Positions 10,854 through 21,144 of a stretch of 64,000 bases of DNA are shown here, one piece after another (positions within the stretch are counted from its first letter, which is position 1; each line of letters begins with the position of its first letter). The stretch spans positions 2,232,001 to 2,296,000 of the forward strand of contig JBAOKB010000144.1 of the NCBI GenBank assembly GCA_037044905.1, read 5' to 3'. A program made the position numbers and the translations under genes. Source of the stretch: Hortaea werneckii. Its lineage: Eukaryota > Ascomycota > Dothideomycetes > Mycosphaerellales > Teratosphaeriaceae. The notes under the pieces were generated by a model, which worked only from the letters and a program-made list of their open reading frames with translations, was not told the origin of the DNA and made no database searches.

Positions 10854-12262
10854 ATGTCTCACCGAAAGTACGAGGCGCCCCGTCACGGTTCGCTGGCTTT
10901 CTTGCCACGCAAGCGTGCCACCAAGCACCAGGGCAAGGTCAAGAGGTGCGTGTGAAATATCTACAACTTCCTGCGATCCGGCGACGATAGCAGGCGGAGT
11001 GGAAATCCAGCCAAACGACATGGGACGGGATGAATACTAACATACCATGTGGCCTACAGCTTCCCTAAGGATGACCCCAAGAAGGCTCCTCACCTGACGG
11101 CTGCCATGGGCTACAAGGCCGGCATGACCACCATCGTGCGCGACCTCGACCGTCCAGGTGCCAAGCTGCACAAGAAGGAGATTGTCGAGGCTGCTACCGT
11201 CATCGAGACTCCTCCGGTACGAGATATGGCGCCAATACCACTCATGGCATGCGCTGATCCGTACATTCTTACAGATGATGGTTGTTGGCCTGGTTGGCTA
11301 CATCGAGACCCCCCGCGGCCTGCGCTCGTTGACCACTGTGTGGGCTGAGCACCTTTCCGACGAGCTCAAGCGTCGCTTCTACAAGAACTGGTACAAGAGT
11401 AAGAAGAAGGCCTTCACCAAGTACGCCAAGAAGCACGCCGAGGAGGGCGGCAAGAACATCACCCGCGACCTCGAGCGCATGAAGAAGTACTGCACCACCA
11501 TCCGTGTCCTCGCCCACTCCCAGGTCAGCAAGACCCCGCTCAGCCAGAAGAAGGCCCACTTGATGGAGGTCCAGATCAACGGCGGCTCCATCGCCGACAA
11601 GGTCGACTTCGGTCACGGCCTCTTCGAGAAGCCCGTCGAGATCGACAGCATCTTCGAGCAGGACGAGATGATCGACTGCATCGCCATCACCAAGGGTCAC
11701 GGTTACCAGGGTGTCACCAGCCGATGGGGCACCAAGAAGCTGCCGCGTAAGACTCACAAGGGTCTGCGCAAGGTTGCTTGTATCGGTGCATGGCACCCGT
11801 CCCACGTCCAGTGGACCGTCGCCCGTGCCGGTCAAATGGGTTACCACCACCGTACCTCGGTCAACCACAAGGTCTACCGTATCGGCAAGGGCACCGACGA
11901 GGGCAACGCCAGCACCGACTTCGACGTTAGCAAGAAGCAGATCACTCCGTACGTTCCATTCACATTAACTAGTGACACAAAACGGATTGCTAACGTTTTT
12001 CTACAGTATGGGTGGCTTCGTTCGCTACGGCGAGGTCAAGAACGACTTCGTTCTGCTCAAGGGTTCCGTCCCTGGTGTCAAGAAGCGGGTTATGACGCTC
12101 CGCAAGTCCATGTTCACCCACACCGCCCGCCGTGCGCTCGAGAAGATCGAGCTCAAGTGGATCGACACCTCCAGCAAGTTCGGTCACGGTGCTTACCAGA
12201 CCCCGGCCGAGAAGAGGCAATTCATGGGCACCCTCAAGAAGGACCTCATTGTCCCTTCGTAA
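10854..12262 (+). CDS. RPL3: 60S ribosomal protein L3 (uL3)
   Basis: Exons are 10854-10945, 11060-11216, 11275-11948 and 12007-12262, giving 392 residues, the family's usual length. All junctions are GT-AG, and the last intron carries GCTAACG. L3 is an essential large-subunit protein that reaches the peptidyl-transferase centre. The start MSHRKYEAPRHGSLAFLPRK and the block GHGYQGVTSRWGTKKLPRKT are characteristic. The tip of the central extension, with the conserved His of WHPSHVQW, is present. The frame is intact across all four exons, unlike several neighbours. Confidence 0.98.
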
Positions 12263-12722
12263 GCATAAGTGTTGGTACTGGTTGTCACGAGCATGGCGTT
12301 TATTCCACTTGGTCGTATGGGAGCGACTGCGTGGTAGGTAGCATACCCGCGAAAATGAAAATGTTCAAGACTCCCAGCCTTCTTATTGTGACGGTTTTCT
12401 TCTCATAATTTTCGGTAATCCTGATATGAATAGGGGTGTGAATGACATTCTCACTTTCACATGCTTTTCCGATTTTCTTCGTTTGCTCGGAATCTCTTTC
12501 AACCTCAGTTCACATGTCTGCACAAGGCCCAAGCTCGCTGACGCCTACAAAAGGAGCCCTCCGCTGTTCACTTCCTCCTTCACTTTGACACGACTGCGCC
12601 GCTGACCACGCTTCACTCGACCACCATTCTCGTGCTTCCGCACGTGAACAAGACAGCTAACAGTAGGCGTAGTCTCTCCAGCAGCAGCAGCAGCACCACC
12701 AGCAACCACGGCGGCCGGCAGC
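12263..12722. other. Intergenic, RPL3 3' flank and next promoter
   Basis: 460 bp between two plus-strand genes. CAG/CAC triplet runs lie near 12680-12745 around the next start codon. No gene seen. Confidence 0.5.
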
Positions 12723-14476
12723 ATGTCCGCCGCCACCACCGCCGCCACAGGAGGAGAGGAGTACTGGCTCCTCAAATCCACCGACACCCGGACGGTGTCT
12801 TTCGCTCCCCCCGCCTCCGCCGCCGCCGCCTCCGCCGCCCAGAGCCCGCCCCAGGGGGTTCTGGTCTGTCCGATCGAGCTGGAGGCTTGTTCCCGGGCGG
12901 CTTTCCACAACTCCGTCCGCTTCCAGCGGAAGTTCGTGGAGTTGCGCGCTCATGAGTTCATGAGTGAGCGGATCCATGGTCGGCGCTGCGGGGATGAGGT
13001 CGAGTTGTTTGGGTTCGGGAGGGATGGGGAGGTAAGAATTCAAGGCATTTCCATAATTAATTCCCCCCCTTTTTTGCTTTGATGATTTCTGAACTCGGGT
13101 TTTTTCTAATTGGGGGGTTTTTTTCTCACAGGAAACACCCGGTCTCCGTGCGGAGTTGGAGGCCCTTGGCCTCACGATCCGGACCTTCCCTTCTTCTTCC
13201 GGTGCCTCTTTCTTCCGCCTCCTCCTCCTCCACGACGACAGAGGCTCTCCCGTCCCCGGTCGTCCGTCCCAGTGCCTCGTCCCCTCCGTCGCGGACCCAG
13301 GGATCCCGCCGTCTCTGCCCCCGTCCCCGTCCCAGACGACGCGGTAGAGAAAGCTTTCCTGAGAGCCTGCTCGGCGAAAATCCACGCCCAGGTCGTGGCG
13401 CACGAACTCGCCACCCACGAACCGACGCCGTATGCGGTGATCGCGGACGCGAACACCCCGGGGGAAAGCGGGTACTAGGCGTGATTGTCGACAGGAACGA
13501 GTTTCAGGCGGTTCGTGCTGCGCACGAGGAGGGAGAGCATGAGGAGATCGAGGCGAATGGGGTTTTGTATCCTATTATCGGCTTGTATGCTAAGGGGAGT
13601 ACGGTTTGGTGGAGGGAAGGCAAGGAGTTGAAGGGGATTTTTGGGGCGGAGGTCGATAAGGACGTGGACGTCGTGTGGTTCAGTCGGGTGAAGGAGGAGG
13701 CCGATCGGGCGAGGAGGGAGAAGAGGAGGGAGAAGAAGGAGAGGAGGAGGGAGATGGTTGCTACTACTGCTTCTGCCTCTGCTGCTGCTTCTACATCTGC
13801 TGCTACCGCCGAGCAGGAGAGAGATGGGGAGGGTGGAGAGACGACTGAGAACCCCGTCGACGAAGAAGCTCAGCACAGAGCCCAGACGAAGAAAGACAAG
13901 GAGAGGGCAAGGAAGAAAGCCTACCAAGCCCGTCGTCGACAGAACAAGAAACAGGCCAAAGTCCAAGAATTCGGCACCGCCGCTGCCTCCTCCTCCACCG
14001 CCCCGGCCGGCCGTCAAGCAGATTCAGACGACAATGAAGAAGAAGAAGACTCCGACGACAAGAAAACCAACAAGAAGACCACTCTCCACGGCGCCGACCT
14101 CCGCGCCGTCCTCCAAGTCCTCACCCAGCGCGAGCGCACCGCGTATCGAGCCGGCTCACGCCAACAACTAACCCCGACCACCACCGCCACGAGGCTGATC
14201 CCCATCACAGCCATGGCCAGGAGAAGGACATCCACCCGCTCGACTCAGGACGACCCTGAAGCGACGGAACCCGACACTTCCTCTTCCTCGTCCTCCTCCG
14301 ACGACGATGGAAACGAAGAAGCTAAAGAAGGGGAAGAAGACCTAGGAGGAAACGCCCAAGACCAGAGCAGACCGAATATCGTCCGCGTGTCCAGCATAGA
14401 AGAAGGCGCGGAAGTGGCCCGCCAGGCCGCCGCGGCGGGGCGTCGGGTATATATGGGTTTCGATGGAGGAGATTGA
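12723..14476 (+). CDS. Lys/Glu-rich conserved protein, unknown, two frame breaks
   Basis: Exon 1 is 12723-13031 and exon 2 starts at 13132. The 100-nt intron runs GTAAGA to CACAG with a TCTAAT branch point, in phase 0. The frame then breaks at about 13318-13322 (run of five C) and at 13460-13464 (run of five G). Adding one base at each joins all coding segments into about 551 codons ending at 14476. The N-terminal half (about residues 1-290) looks folded. From about 300 on it is highly charged, with KK/RR/EE clusters, a poly-Ser stretch and acidic patches, which suggests a nuclear or nucleolar protein with a coiled coil. It ends in a small conserved-looking block (GAEVARQAAAAGRRVYMGF). I do not recognise the family. 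Confidence 0.6.
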
Positions 14477-15528
14477 TTTCGTGTTTGGCGGGCGACGACA
14501 ACAACAACAGGGGGGAAGGGGTACGTAGGAAAGGTTACCCCCCGGGGGAAAGGAGAAGGAGAAAAGAGAATGGAGTGGATGGGAGGAAGTGATTTGCCTG
14601 TGAGGCAGTCCGCCGGGGTTTCTTGAGGTCGCTGATGCTGCGAGGGGCTGCGTTGGATGGGAATTGAACAGGGGAGCTTAGGGTGGAGGAAGAGAGGCTG
14701 GGATTATTTTTTTCCCTTTTTTTTTTTTGGCCTTCCGTCTTTCAAGAGAAGGCAAGAAATCTTGCCGAAGGGGCTGGGGAGCGGAAGCTACGCCATGCCT
14801 AGGCACCCGTTTTTTTTTGTTTTTTTTTTTTGGTTTTCTTTTCTCTTTTGGCATGGCCGAAAGAGTGGCTCTAAGACAGTACTATTGGGAGACTATGTAG
14901 ACTCAGTAGGATGCAACGTGCTTGACCAAGCGCTCTGCCAAGCCACTACGTGCATAGCATGGAAGGGGAAAGAAAGGTCAGATGAAAGGACGGACGAGAA
15001 GGGCGAAAGAAGTCTGAAGAGGCATGCAGCATCATCCGTCAATGATCCACCACCCGAACCCCCTCCCTCACCCTTCCTCAGTCTCTCTCCCACTCGCCTT
15101 CTCATCCCCCACCTCTCCCCTTCTTTCCTTCTACGGTCTAAGGTTATTGAAAGCATTCTGCGTGTATATGGTTCTCTGGAAGTGCGGCTGAAGCGAAAGT
15201 CCTTTTTCGGGGAGCCCTGACCTGCCTTGCCCTCTCCTCCATCTCAGGGAATAAAAGAACTTTCCAGTTTTTGTTCCATTAATGTTAAACAAACAGAAAA
15301 ACACAAAGAATAATGTTATAAAAAAAAGAAGTTAAAAAGGGAGCGGACATGGGTCATATCTGTCCACTCAACCGAATAATGCTTGAATGCCTTTTTTGCC
15401 TCCCCAACTTCCTCTGCTCCTTCCTCCGCGGCAGACCCTCTCATCAGGTCTGCTGAAGGAGTCACGTATCCATAGACGAGGTCCGCATTCTTCCCCCGGC
15501 TCCCGTGTGGGCCCCCGGCTATAGTCCC
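14477..15528. other. Convergent intergenic region
   Basis: About 1 kb between convergent genes, with several T runs (near 14706-14730 and 14809-14832). Short ORFs here lack any recognisable protein feature. No gene supported. Confidence 0.55.
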
Positions 15529-15859
15529 CTAAGAAGAAGCAGGAGCAGCAGTCCCCTCATCACGATAGAACTTCCTCAGCGCGGCCTCGACCTCCTCAAA
15601 CTCGGCCTTCGCCTGCTTGATCGTCTCCTTGCAGTTCTTCAGGCACTTCTCGTCGTCGGGCTCCTCCTTCTCGCCCGTGCCGTCCTTGTGCGCGCCAAAG
15701 TGCTGGATCTTCTCGCAGCTGTCCTTGACCTTGGTCAGCCCGAGGGTAGCGGACGAGCCCTTCAAGAAGTGGCCCAGGGCCGAGAGTTGGGCGAGGTCTT
15801 TCTTTTCACTGTTTGGTATGGGCGCGGGGGGCCCTGTCGTCAGTGTGGAGTTCTTTGGG

Positions 15860-15890
<31 letters not shown>

Positions 15891-16415
15891 GGAGGAGGGG
15901 AGTTTTGAGCTAAGGGGGCTGAAGGAGGGAAGGGCTAAGGAGAGAGGAGAGGAGAGATATTACAGATTTGAGTCCATCTTCTGGAACGTGCTCTCGGCTT
16001 GCGTGAAGAAGTCGTAGACTATACTCTTGCTGAATTCACGCTCTTCTTCGTCGTCGTCCATTTCAAGAATCTGTTTTAGGAGAAGAAAAGGTGGCGGAAG
16101 TCAGATTCTCTTTTTCTTTCACACTGCTTTAGCAAAGGGGGGTTGGTAATGGTTTATATCACGCACCTGCTCGAATGTGGTGGAGTCAATGTTGTCTCCA
16201 AAGTCAGGCGAGCTCGAGGATCCATCTTCGGACTGTAAGAGTGTTGAGCCGTCAGTGCCTGTGCTGTATACGGATTTGGCTGAAGTAGCCGAGTGGTTGG
16301 TTGTGGGGTTGCGCTTGAGCGATGGCCTGCGGACAGTTGCCGTCGTCGTGCAGCACGCGTATTGACATGTCGCCTCTCCCGGCGAAGAAGAGGAAGAGTT
16401 GTCCGCCGTGCTCAT
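15529..16415 (-). CDS. YPD1: Ypd1-type histidine phosphotransfer protein
   Basis: Exons are 16415-16167 (N-terminus uncertain), 16070-15964 and 15808-15529, about 211 residues. The diagnostic HPt segment is LGHFLKGSSATLGL, in which the His accepts phosphate from a hybrid kinase receiver and passes it to response regulators (Sln1-Ypd1-Ssk1/Skn7 pathway). Other typical blocks are FEQILEMDDDEE and EFSKSIVYDFF. The second intron contains a run of 28 T at 15863-15890. The start is the ATG at 16415. A 39-nt in-frame segment just before the conserved part (flanked by GTATAC and TTACAG) could be retained or spliced out, and an upstream in-frame ATG also exists, so the first 60-80 residues are provisional. 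Confidence 0.85.
15863..15890. repeat. T28 mononucleotide tract
   Basis: Run of 28 T on the plus strand, inside the second intron of the YPD1-like gene. The gene's transcript would read it as poly-A. Confidence 0.9.
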
Positions 16416-18227
16416 CTGCCCAAGCTGCCCCTCACGTCTCAAGGAGATGGTTGTGTTGCGTACCCTCGTATCCTGCGCTTGACCGTTCGCAGGCATGTCT
16501 GCTTTTTCGGATTCGGCCGGCATATGCTCTGTAAAGGATGGGTTTCCGTCCTTGTGGATGGATGAGATCGGCGGGATAGCGCGGCAAAGGATCCGAGATT
16601 CTGGGTCGTAGGTCGCGGTCGAGGTGGAGTGTGCGCGCGACAGAGGTGTGTCAGGAACGAGACTGCTGGCAATAGGCGATGATGTCAGAACTGAGTTGCG
16701 GATTTCTTCCTCTCGAGACCCTTCGTGACTGGAGATGACCCGAGGGGGACCGAATGGCCGGTTAGGTTAGGGTATGTTCTCGGGGGACTGTAGGCCTGCC
16801 GGCCGGGGAGGCGAGGTAGCTGACACCCCGCCGAACCGAATGGACAGTGTAGGGGATCGTGCTTGGGTGTTCCGTCTTGGTGCTGGTGGGGAAGGATGAG
16901 GAGGACAGAGGTCGGGGATATCACTCACTGTACACGGACATAGGTTTGTGAGTAGGAGTGCGGCGGGGGAGGGAGGGGGAAAGAGCGCTATGCTGGACCG
17001 TACCTGGACAGTAATCTGATCCTGGATTGCTGGGGCGGCACTTGCAGTGGTGTGGATAGAGTAGGGGACAACTTTTGGACAGGGACTGGGGAGGGTCCAG
17101 GTAAGGTATTCTCACGCTGCAGCAGACAGAAAAGAAAGCAGAGGAGACAGAGGTGGGGTCTTCCTAGCAAAGTGTGGGTGGAGCGGGCCCTTCAACAACA
17201 GCGACCAGCTAAAAGGTCTTGATAATGAACACTGAGACTACCTCCCCTCCTACTCAGGCAAGCGGAGCCAGTTCTGCGGTGCAACAGGGCGGAGAATTGG
17301 CCGTCTGGATAATAGCGGTTGATAGCGTCGCACCCTCTTGTCCATCCTTTCCTCTCGCCTGCCTTTGCTGATCAGGGTTGACTCTCTGCCTTTTGCCCAT
17401 GTGGGAGCCCTTTCGTCATAAGTTTCAGTGACGCTACACCCACGTAGACATGGAATTGACTAGGTATCTACCTCTATCGCATGGTCTACAATCTACCCAG
17501 GCGCTCTCAACAAGTCTGACTACAATGCGCCAATTCTGTAGTCCACGAGAATCACCATCAGCATCTCGCACTGCGTAACCATAGCCCCCCCGAACACCTT
17601 TCATCGACGTTGATGAAATTCGCACCAAGGCTCGTGGAAGCTAGTTCAGGATGCAAAAAACGTCATACCCTCCCCACATCCATGCACGCTGGGAAACAGA
17701 CGCAGGGCTCACCTGTCGCCGATATACAGTCCCATCCCTCGTCTTTTTCCGAACCCGGCCGGCCATTCTAGAACGTCTCTTTCTCCTCACCTTCACACCT
17801 AAGCTTCTCATTGCCGGGTGGGACAATCCATCATCCCCTCCCTCCTCTCCATATCTGCCGAAACGAGTGCGGCCTGCAGCGGGTAGGGGGAGAAAAGGGA
17901 AGACTTGGGGCCTTGAAATTACGTCATATGTTATTATCCATTATTCAGAGCGTATCCCCCATCAAAATCATCATCATCATCCCCAAAATTATTGCCAATG
18001 CGCGCGACAGAGAGAGGGAGAGAGGAAGGAGAAGGCTTCATTCTCGGAGCCCGCTTTACCGAGAAAACGCGAGATCTTCCAGCGCGCAACCCGATCGGGG
18101 GCGACCACTAACCTCCGTACTAGCGACTGGAATACGGACGGCAGGCCTCCACACGTGCTGGTTCCGTGGATCGCGACATTCGGACGTGATCAGAGGTCTT
18201 GGAGGCAAACGCCCGATACACTCATCA

Positions 18228-18228
<1 letters not shown>

Positions 18229-18258
<30 letters not shown>
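18229..18258. repeat. G30 mononucleotide tract
   Basis: Uninterrupted run of 30 G on the plus strand, 168 nt before a C35 tract. Confidence 0.9.
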
Positions 18259-18260
<2 letters not shown>

Positions 18261-18425
18261 GAAATCTCCCCTACATAGTACTTACCTGACCTAGTAGTAG
18301 GGAAGGCGCGAAGAAGGCGCTACCTGGAAGCTACCTATTCATTCATCTCTTCTGCCTTGGTAATCGTGACCATGTGCAGGGCATTCCAACGCCGGTTTGC
18401 AGAAATGAGTAGGTATTCTCCCTCT

Positions 18426-18426
<1 letters not shown>

Positions 18427-18461
<35 letters not shown>
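18427..18461. repeat. C35 mononucleotide tract
   Basis: Uninterrupted run of 35 C on the plus strand. With the G30 tract it forms a mononucleotide inverted pair. Confidence 0.9.
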
Positions 18462-19035
18462 ACCGCCTCCATTCTGTGGCTATACATACCCTGGTAAATG
18501 GGAGATAGGATATTGAATAGTACATGTTCCATCCAATTAAACAACGAAAAGCCTTTCCTACTACTGGATCTCCTGTTGAAGGGGATAGGTGCAAGCGCGG
18601 AGAAGGATCGAGGGAAAAGAGGTAGAACAGAATTGCTTGGATCCTTCTTGCTAAACGCAATCCTTTTCGTTGCAATAATTAAGCAATCCTTTTCTGGCTT
18701 GCTCTTGGGCGCGCAAGCAGGAGTGTTGCAAGAATAGTAGCAATAGTGTTTCCTATCGATCAAAAACCTTAGTATGAAGGGAAAGCAAAGGGTGTAGTCA
18801 TTTACAACCTTCCTAGCTGTATATACAACCCCCTCATCTACACACAACCCCTTTATTCCCCTTTATTCAATTCCAACTCGCGAAACCATTGACTTGGCTT
18901 CCAGCCAGGCAGGGGGGCACACGGCACGATCAAACAGCACAGAACTGAGCCTCTTATGAACCAGAAGGTACTCTAAACAGAGGAAAGAGAGACAGCATGG
19001 AACAGAGCCCGTGCCTGAAATGGTAAGACAGGCCC

Positions 19036-19044
19036 GAGAAGAAG

Positions 19045-19076
<32 letters not shown>

Positions 19077-19178
19077 CTGGAAGTCGAAGAAGAAGAAGAA
19101 GAAGAAGAAGAAGAAGAAGAAGAAGAAGAAGAAAAAAGAAGAAGAAGAAGAAGAAGAAGAAGAAGAAGAAGAAGAAGA
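19036..19178. repeat. GAA triplet array, about 143 nt
   Basis: Mostly perfect GAA repeats with a few interruptions. It lies about 210 nt downstream of the aspartate aminotransferase stop codon. Confidence 0.9.
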
Positions 19179-19317
19179 TCCCCTTCACAATCCTCCTGTT
19201 TCATCAACCCTCTATAGATAGACATGCACGGAAAAGAAGATGCTAACTTTCCCTCGCCCCACCCTATGCCCAGGGAAGAGTTCGCTCCTCCTCCTCCTCT
19301 CACTCTCTCTCTCTCAA

Positions 19318-19320
19318 CCC

Positions 19321-19382
<62 letters not shown>
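19318..19382. repeat. C13 plus (CT)n array
   Basis: A run of 13 C followed by about 26 CT units. The array ends only four bases before the aspartate aminotransferase stop codon on the minus strand, so the transcript's 3' UTR begins with GA repeats. Confidence 0.9.
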
Positions 19383-19386
<4 letters not shown>

Positions 19387-19387
<1 letters not shown>

Positions 19388-20793
19388 TAACCCGTAACCT
19401 TGTAGATAGCCTCAGCCAGCCTGCCCACATTCTCCGACGTAATCCCCGCCACGCTTATCCTGCCGTCCTTAGTCGCGTAGACGGAGTGCTCCTCGGCGAG
19501 CTGGGTCATCTGCTCGGCGGTCAGGCCCGTGTAGGCGAACATGCCGATCTGGTCGGTGATGTGGTTCCACTGGTGCTTGCTGCCGAGCTTCTCGAGGTTC
19601 TGCTTCAGCAGGGCGCGCATCTGGATGATGCGGTCCGCCATGCCTTTCACCTCGCCCAGCCACTGCTTGTTCAGGCTCGCGTCGTTCAGGATCGTGCTGG
19701 CGATGCGGGCGCCGTGCACGGGCGGGTTGGAGTACAGCGGCCGCACGAGGATCTTGAGTTGCGAGTCCACGCGGGCTTTCTCTTCGTCGGAGGCGGTCAC
19801 GATGGAGAAGGCGCCGACGCGCTCGCCGTACAGGCCCATGTTCTTGGCGAACGACTGCGCGAGGCAGGGTAGGTGGCCTTCCTTGAGGAAATAGCGGAGC
19901 GCGAAGGCGTCCTTGTTGGTGTCGCCGGAGGCGAAACCCTGGTACGCCATGTCGAAGAAGGGGTAGTGCTCGCCCTCCTTGACCGCGTCGGAGATGGCCT
20001 TCCACTGCGCCTCGGTCGGGTCGACACCGGTCGGGTTGTGTGCGCACGCGTGCAGCAGGACAATGCTGCCCTTGGGCATCTTCTTGATGTCCTCGACCAT
20101 GCCGTCGAAGTCCAGGCCAATGGTGTCCTTGTTGTAGTACCGGTATTGCTTCACCTCGAGGCCGCTGTCGGTGAAGACCGCCTTGTGGTTTGCCCATGAT
20201 GGGGTGGGGATGTAGATGGCCTTCGCGCCGGGGTAGAAGCGCTGCAGGAAGGCACCGCCTATTCTCAGAGCACCCGTGCCGGAGATGGACTGGGTGATGC
20301 AGATGCGGTTCTCCTTGAGCGGAGCCGAGTCGGGGCCGTAGGCAAGGAGGGCGGCGGCTTTGGTGAAGTCGGGCACGCCGGTGATGCCGGCGTACTCCTT
20401 GTCGAGGTTCTTCTGGACGACGGTCTGCTCGGCTTGCTGGACGGATGGCAGGACGTAGGGCTTGCCAGCGTCGTCACGGTAGGCGCCGACGCCCAGGTTG
20501 ATCTGGGGGGAAATGTGGTGAGCGTCATTCGGAGTGTGGCGTGGTCGCCATGCGCCAAGAGCATACCTTCTTCGGGTTGGAGTCCTTCTTGAAGGCTTCG
20601 GTGATACCCAGGATGGCATCCGGGGGCCTTGCGGCACCTGGACATGTGTCAATGGGAAAAGCTGGCCCAGCAGTAGCTCCGAAGGCTATCACCGTACCTG
20701 AGACCAGGCGGAAGCGGCGCGAGCAGCTTGCTTGCCGGTGAGAGTGATACGTGGAGCAGCAGCCGCACGCTGCAGAGCGGTCCTGGTAAGCAT
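19387..20793 (-). CDS. Mitochondrial aspartate aminotransferase, one frame break
   Basis: Exons are 20793-20698, 20637-20567 and 20502-19387, about 427 residues. It interconverts aspartate and 2-oxoglutarate with oxaloacetate and glutamate and belongs to the malate-aspartate shuttle. The first 30 residues are Arg/Ala-rich without acidic residues, a mitochondrial presequence. Conserved blocks are INLGVGAYRDDAGKPYVLPS, HACAHNPTGVDPTEAQW, and SFAKNMGLYGERVG with the PLP-binding Lys. Exon 2 must encode the near-invariant GPPDAILGITEAF, but the run of five C (plus 20622-20626) leaves it one base short. With one more C, exon 2 is exactly 24 codons and all phases fit. Loss of frame so early would destroy the enzyme, so a sequence error is likely. 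Confidence 0.93.
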
Positions 20794-21144
20794 GTTGATT
20801 GATGGACCTGTGGGATGGGATGAGGTGTGCTGGGTTGGTCGTGATGTGAATCAATCGTTCAACCCGTAAGTGCCTAGGTAGATGACAGATGACTTATTTT
20901 CCCCAGGGCTCCTCCAGCTGGAGGGCCGTTTTCGCTGGGAGCTTGGACCCTCGGCGCCAGTCGTGCTGGTTGTGCATTTAGCCGCGGCCCGAGACGCTCA
21001 AACGCCGAGCCGAGCTGGCCGAGCTGCAAGCCAGATGAAGCGCTAGAAAGTCCAGTGAGAACTAGCGAGCGATTTTCATGAAAGTTTAGCCCGATTTTGC
21101 CCATTTCGCATGTGAACTCGGGCAGTCCTGGAGGAGGCGCAACG
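20794..21144. other. Divergent promoter AAT / UTP7
   Basis: 351 bp between two head-to-head genes. A CCTAGGTA half-palindrome lies near 20873-20880. No ORF. Confidence 0.5.

Larger units (their letters stand above)
16416..19386. other. Gene-poor stretch with mononucleotide and triplet repeats
   Basis: Almost 3 kb in which I find no supportable gene. Short ORFs have no spliceable partners or recognisable motifs, and the 212-codon ORF at 17651-18289 runs through a poly-G tract. The stretch holds a G30 tract, a C35 tract, a GAA array and a CT array, listed separately. It contains the upstream region of the YPD1-like gene and the 3' flank of the aspartate aminotransferase gene. Confidence 0.6.

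Noticed and set aside
12663..13418. 253-codon minus-strand ORF with poly-Gly
   Set aside because: It is antisense to the spliced Lys/Glu-rich gene; the Gly run is the complement of the Ala/Pro-coding triplet repeat.
16768..16785. GGTTAGGTTAGGG, telomere-like
   Set aside because: Only about two units are present, inside ordinary DNA, and there is no array.
17651..18289. 212-codon ORF
   Set aside because: It reads through the G30 tract, has no motif and no splice partners.
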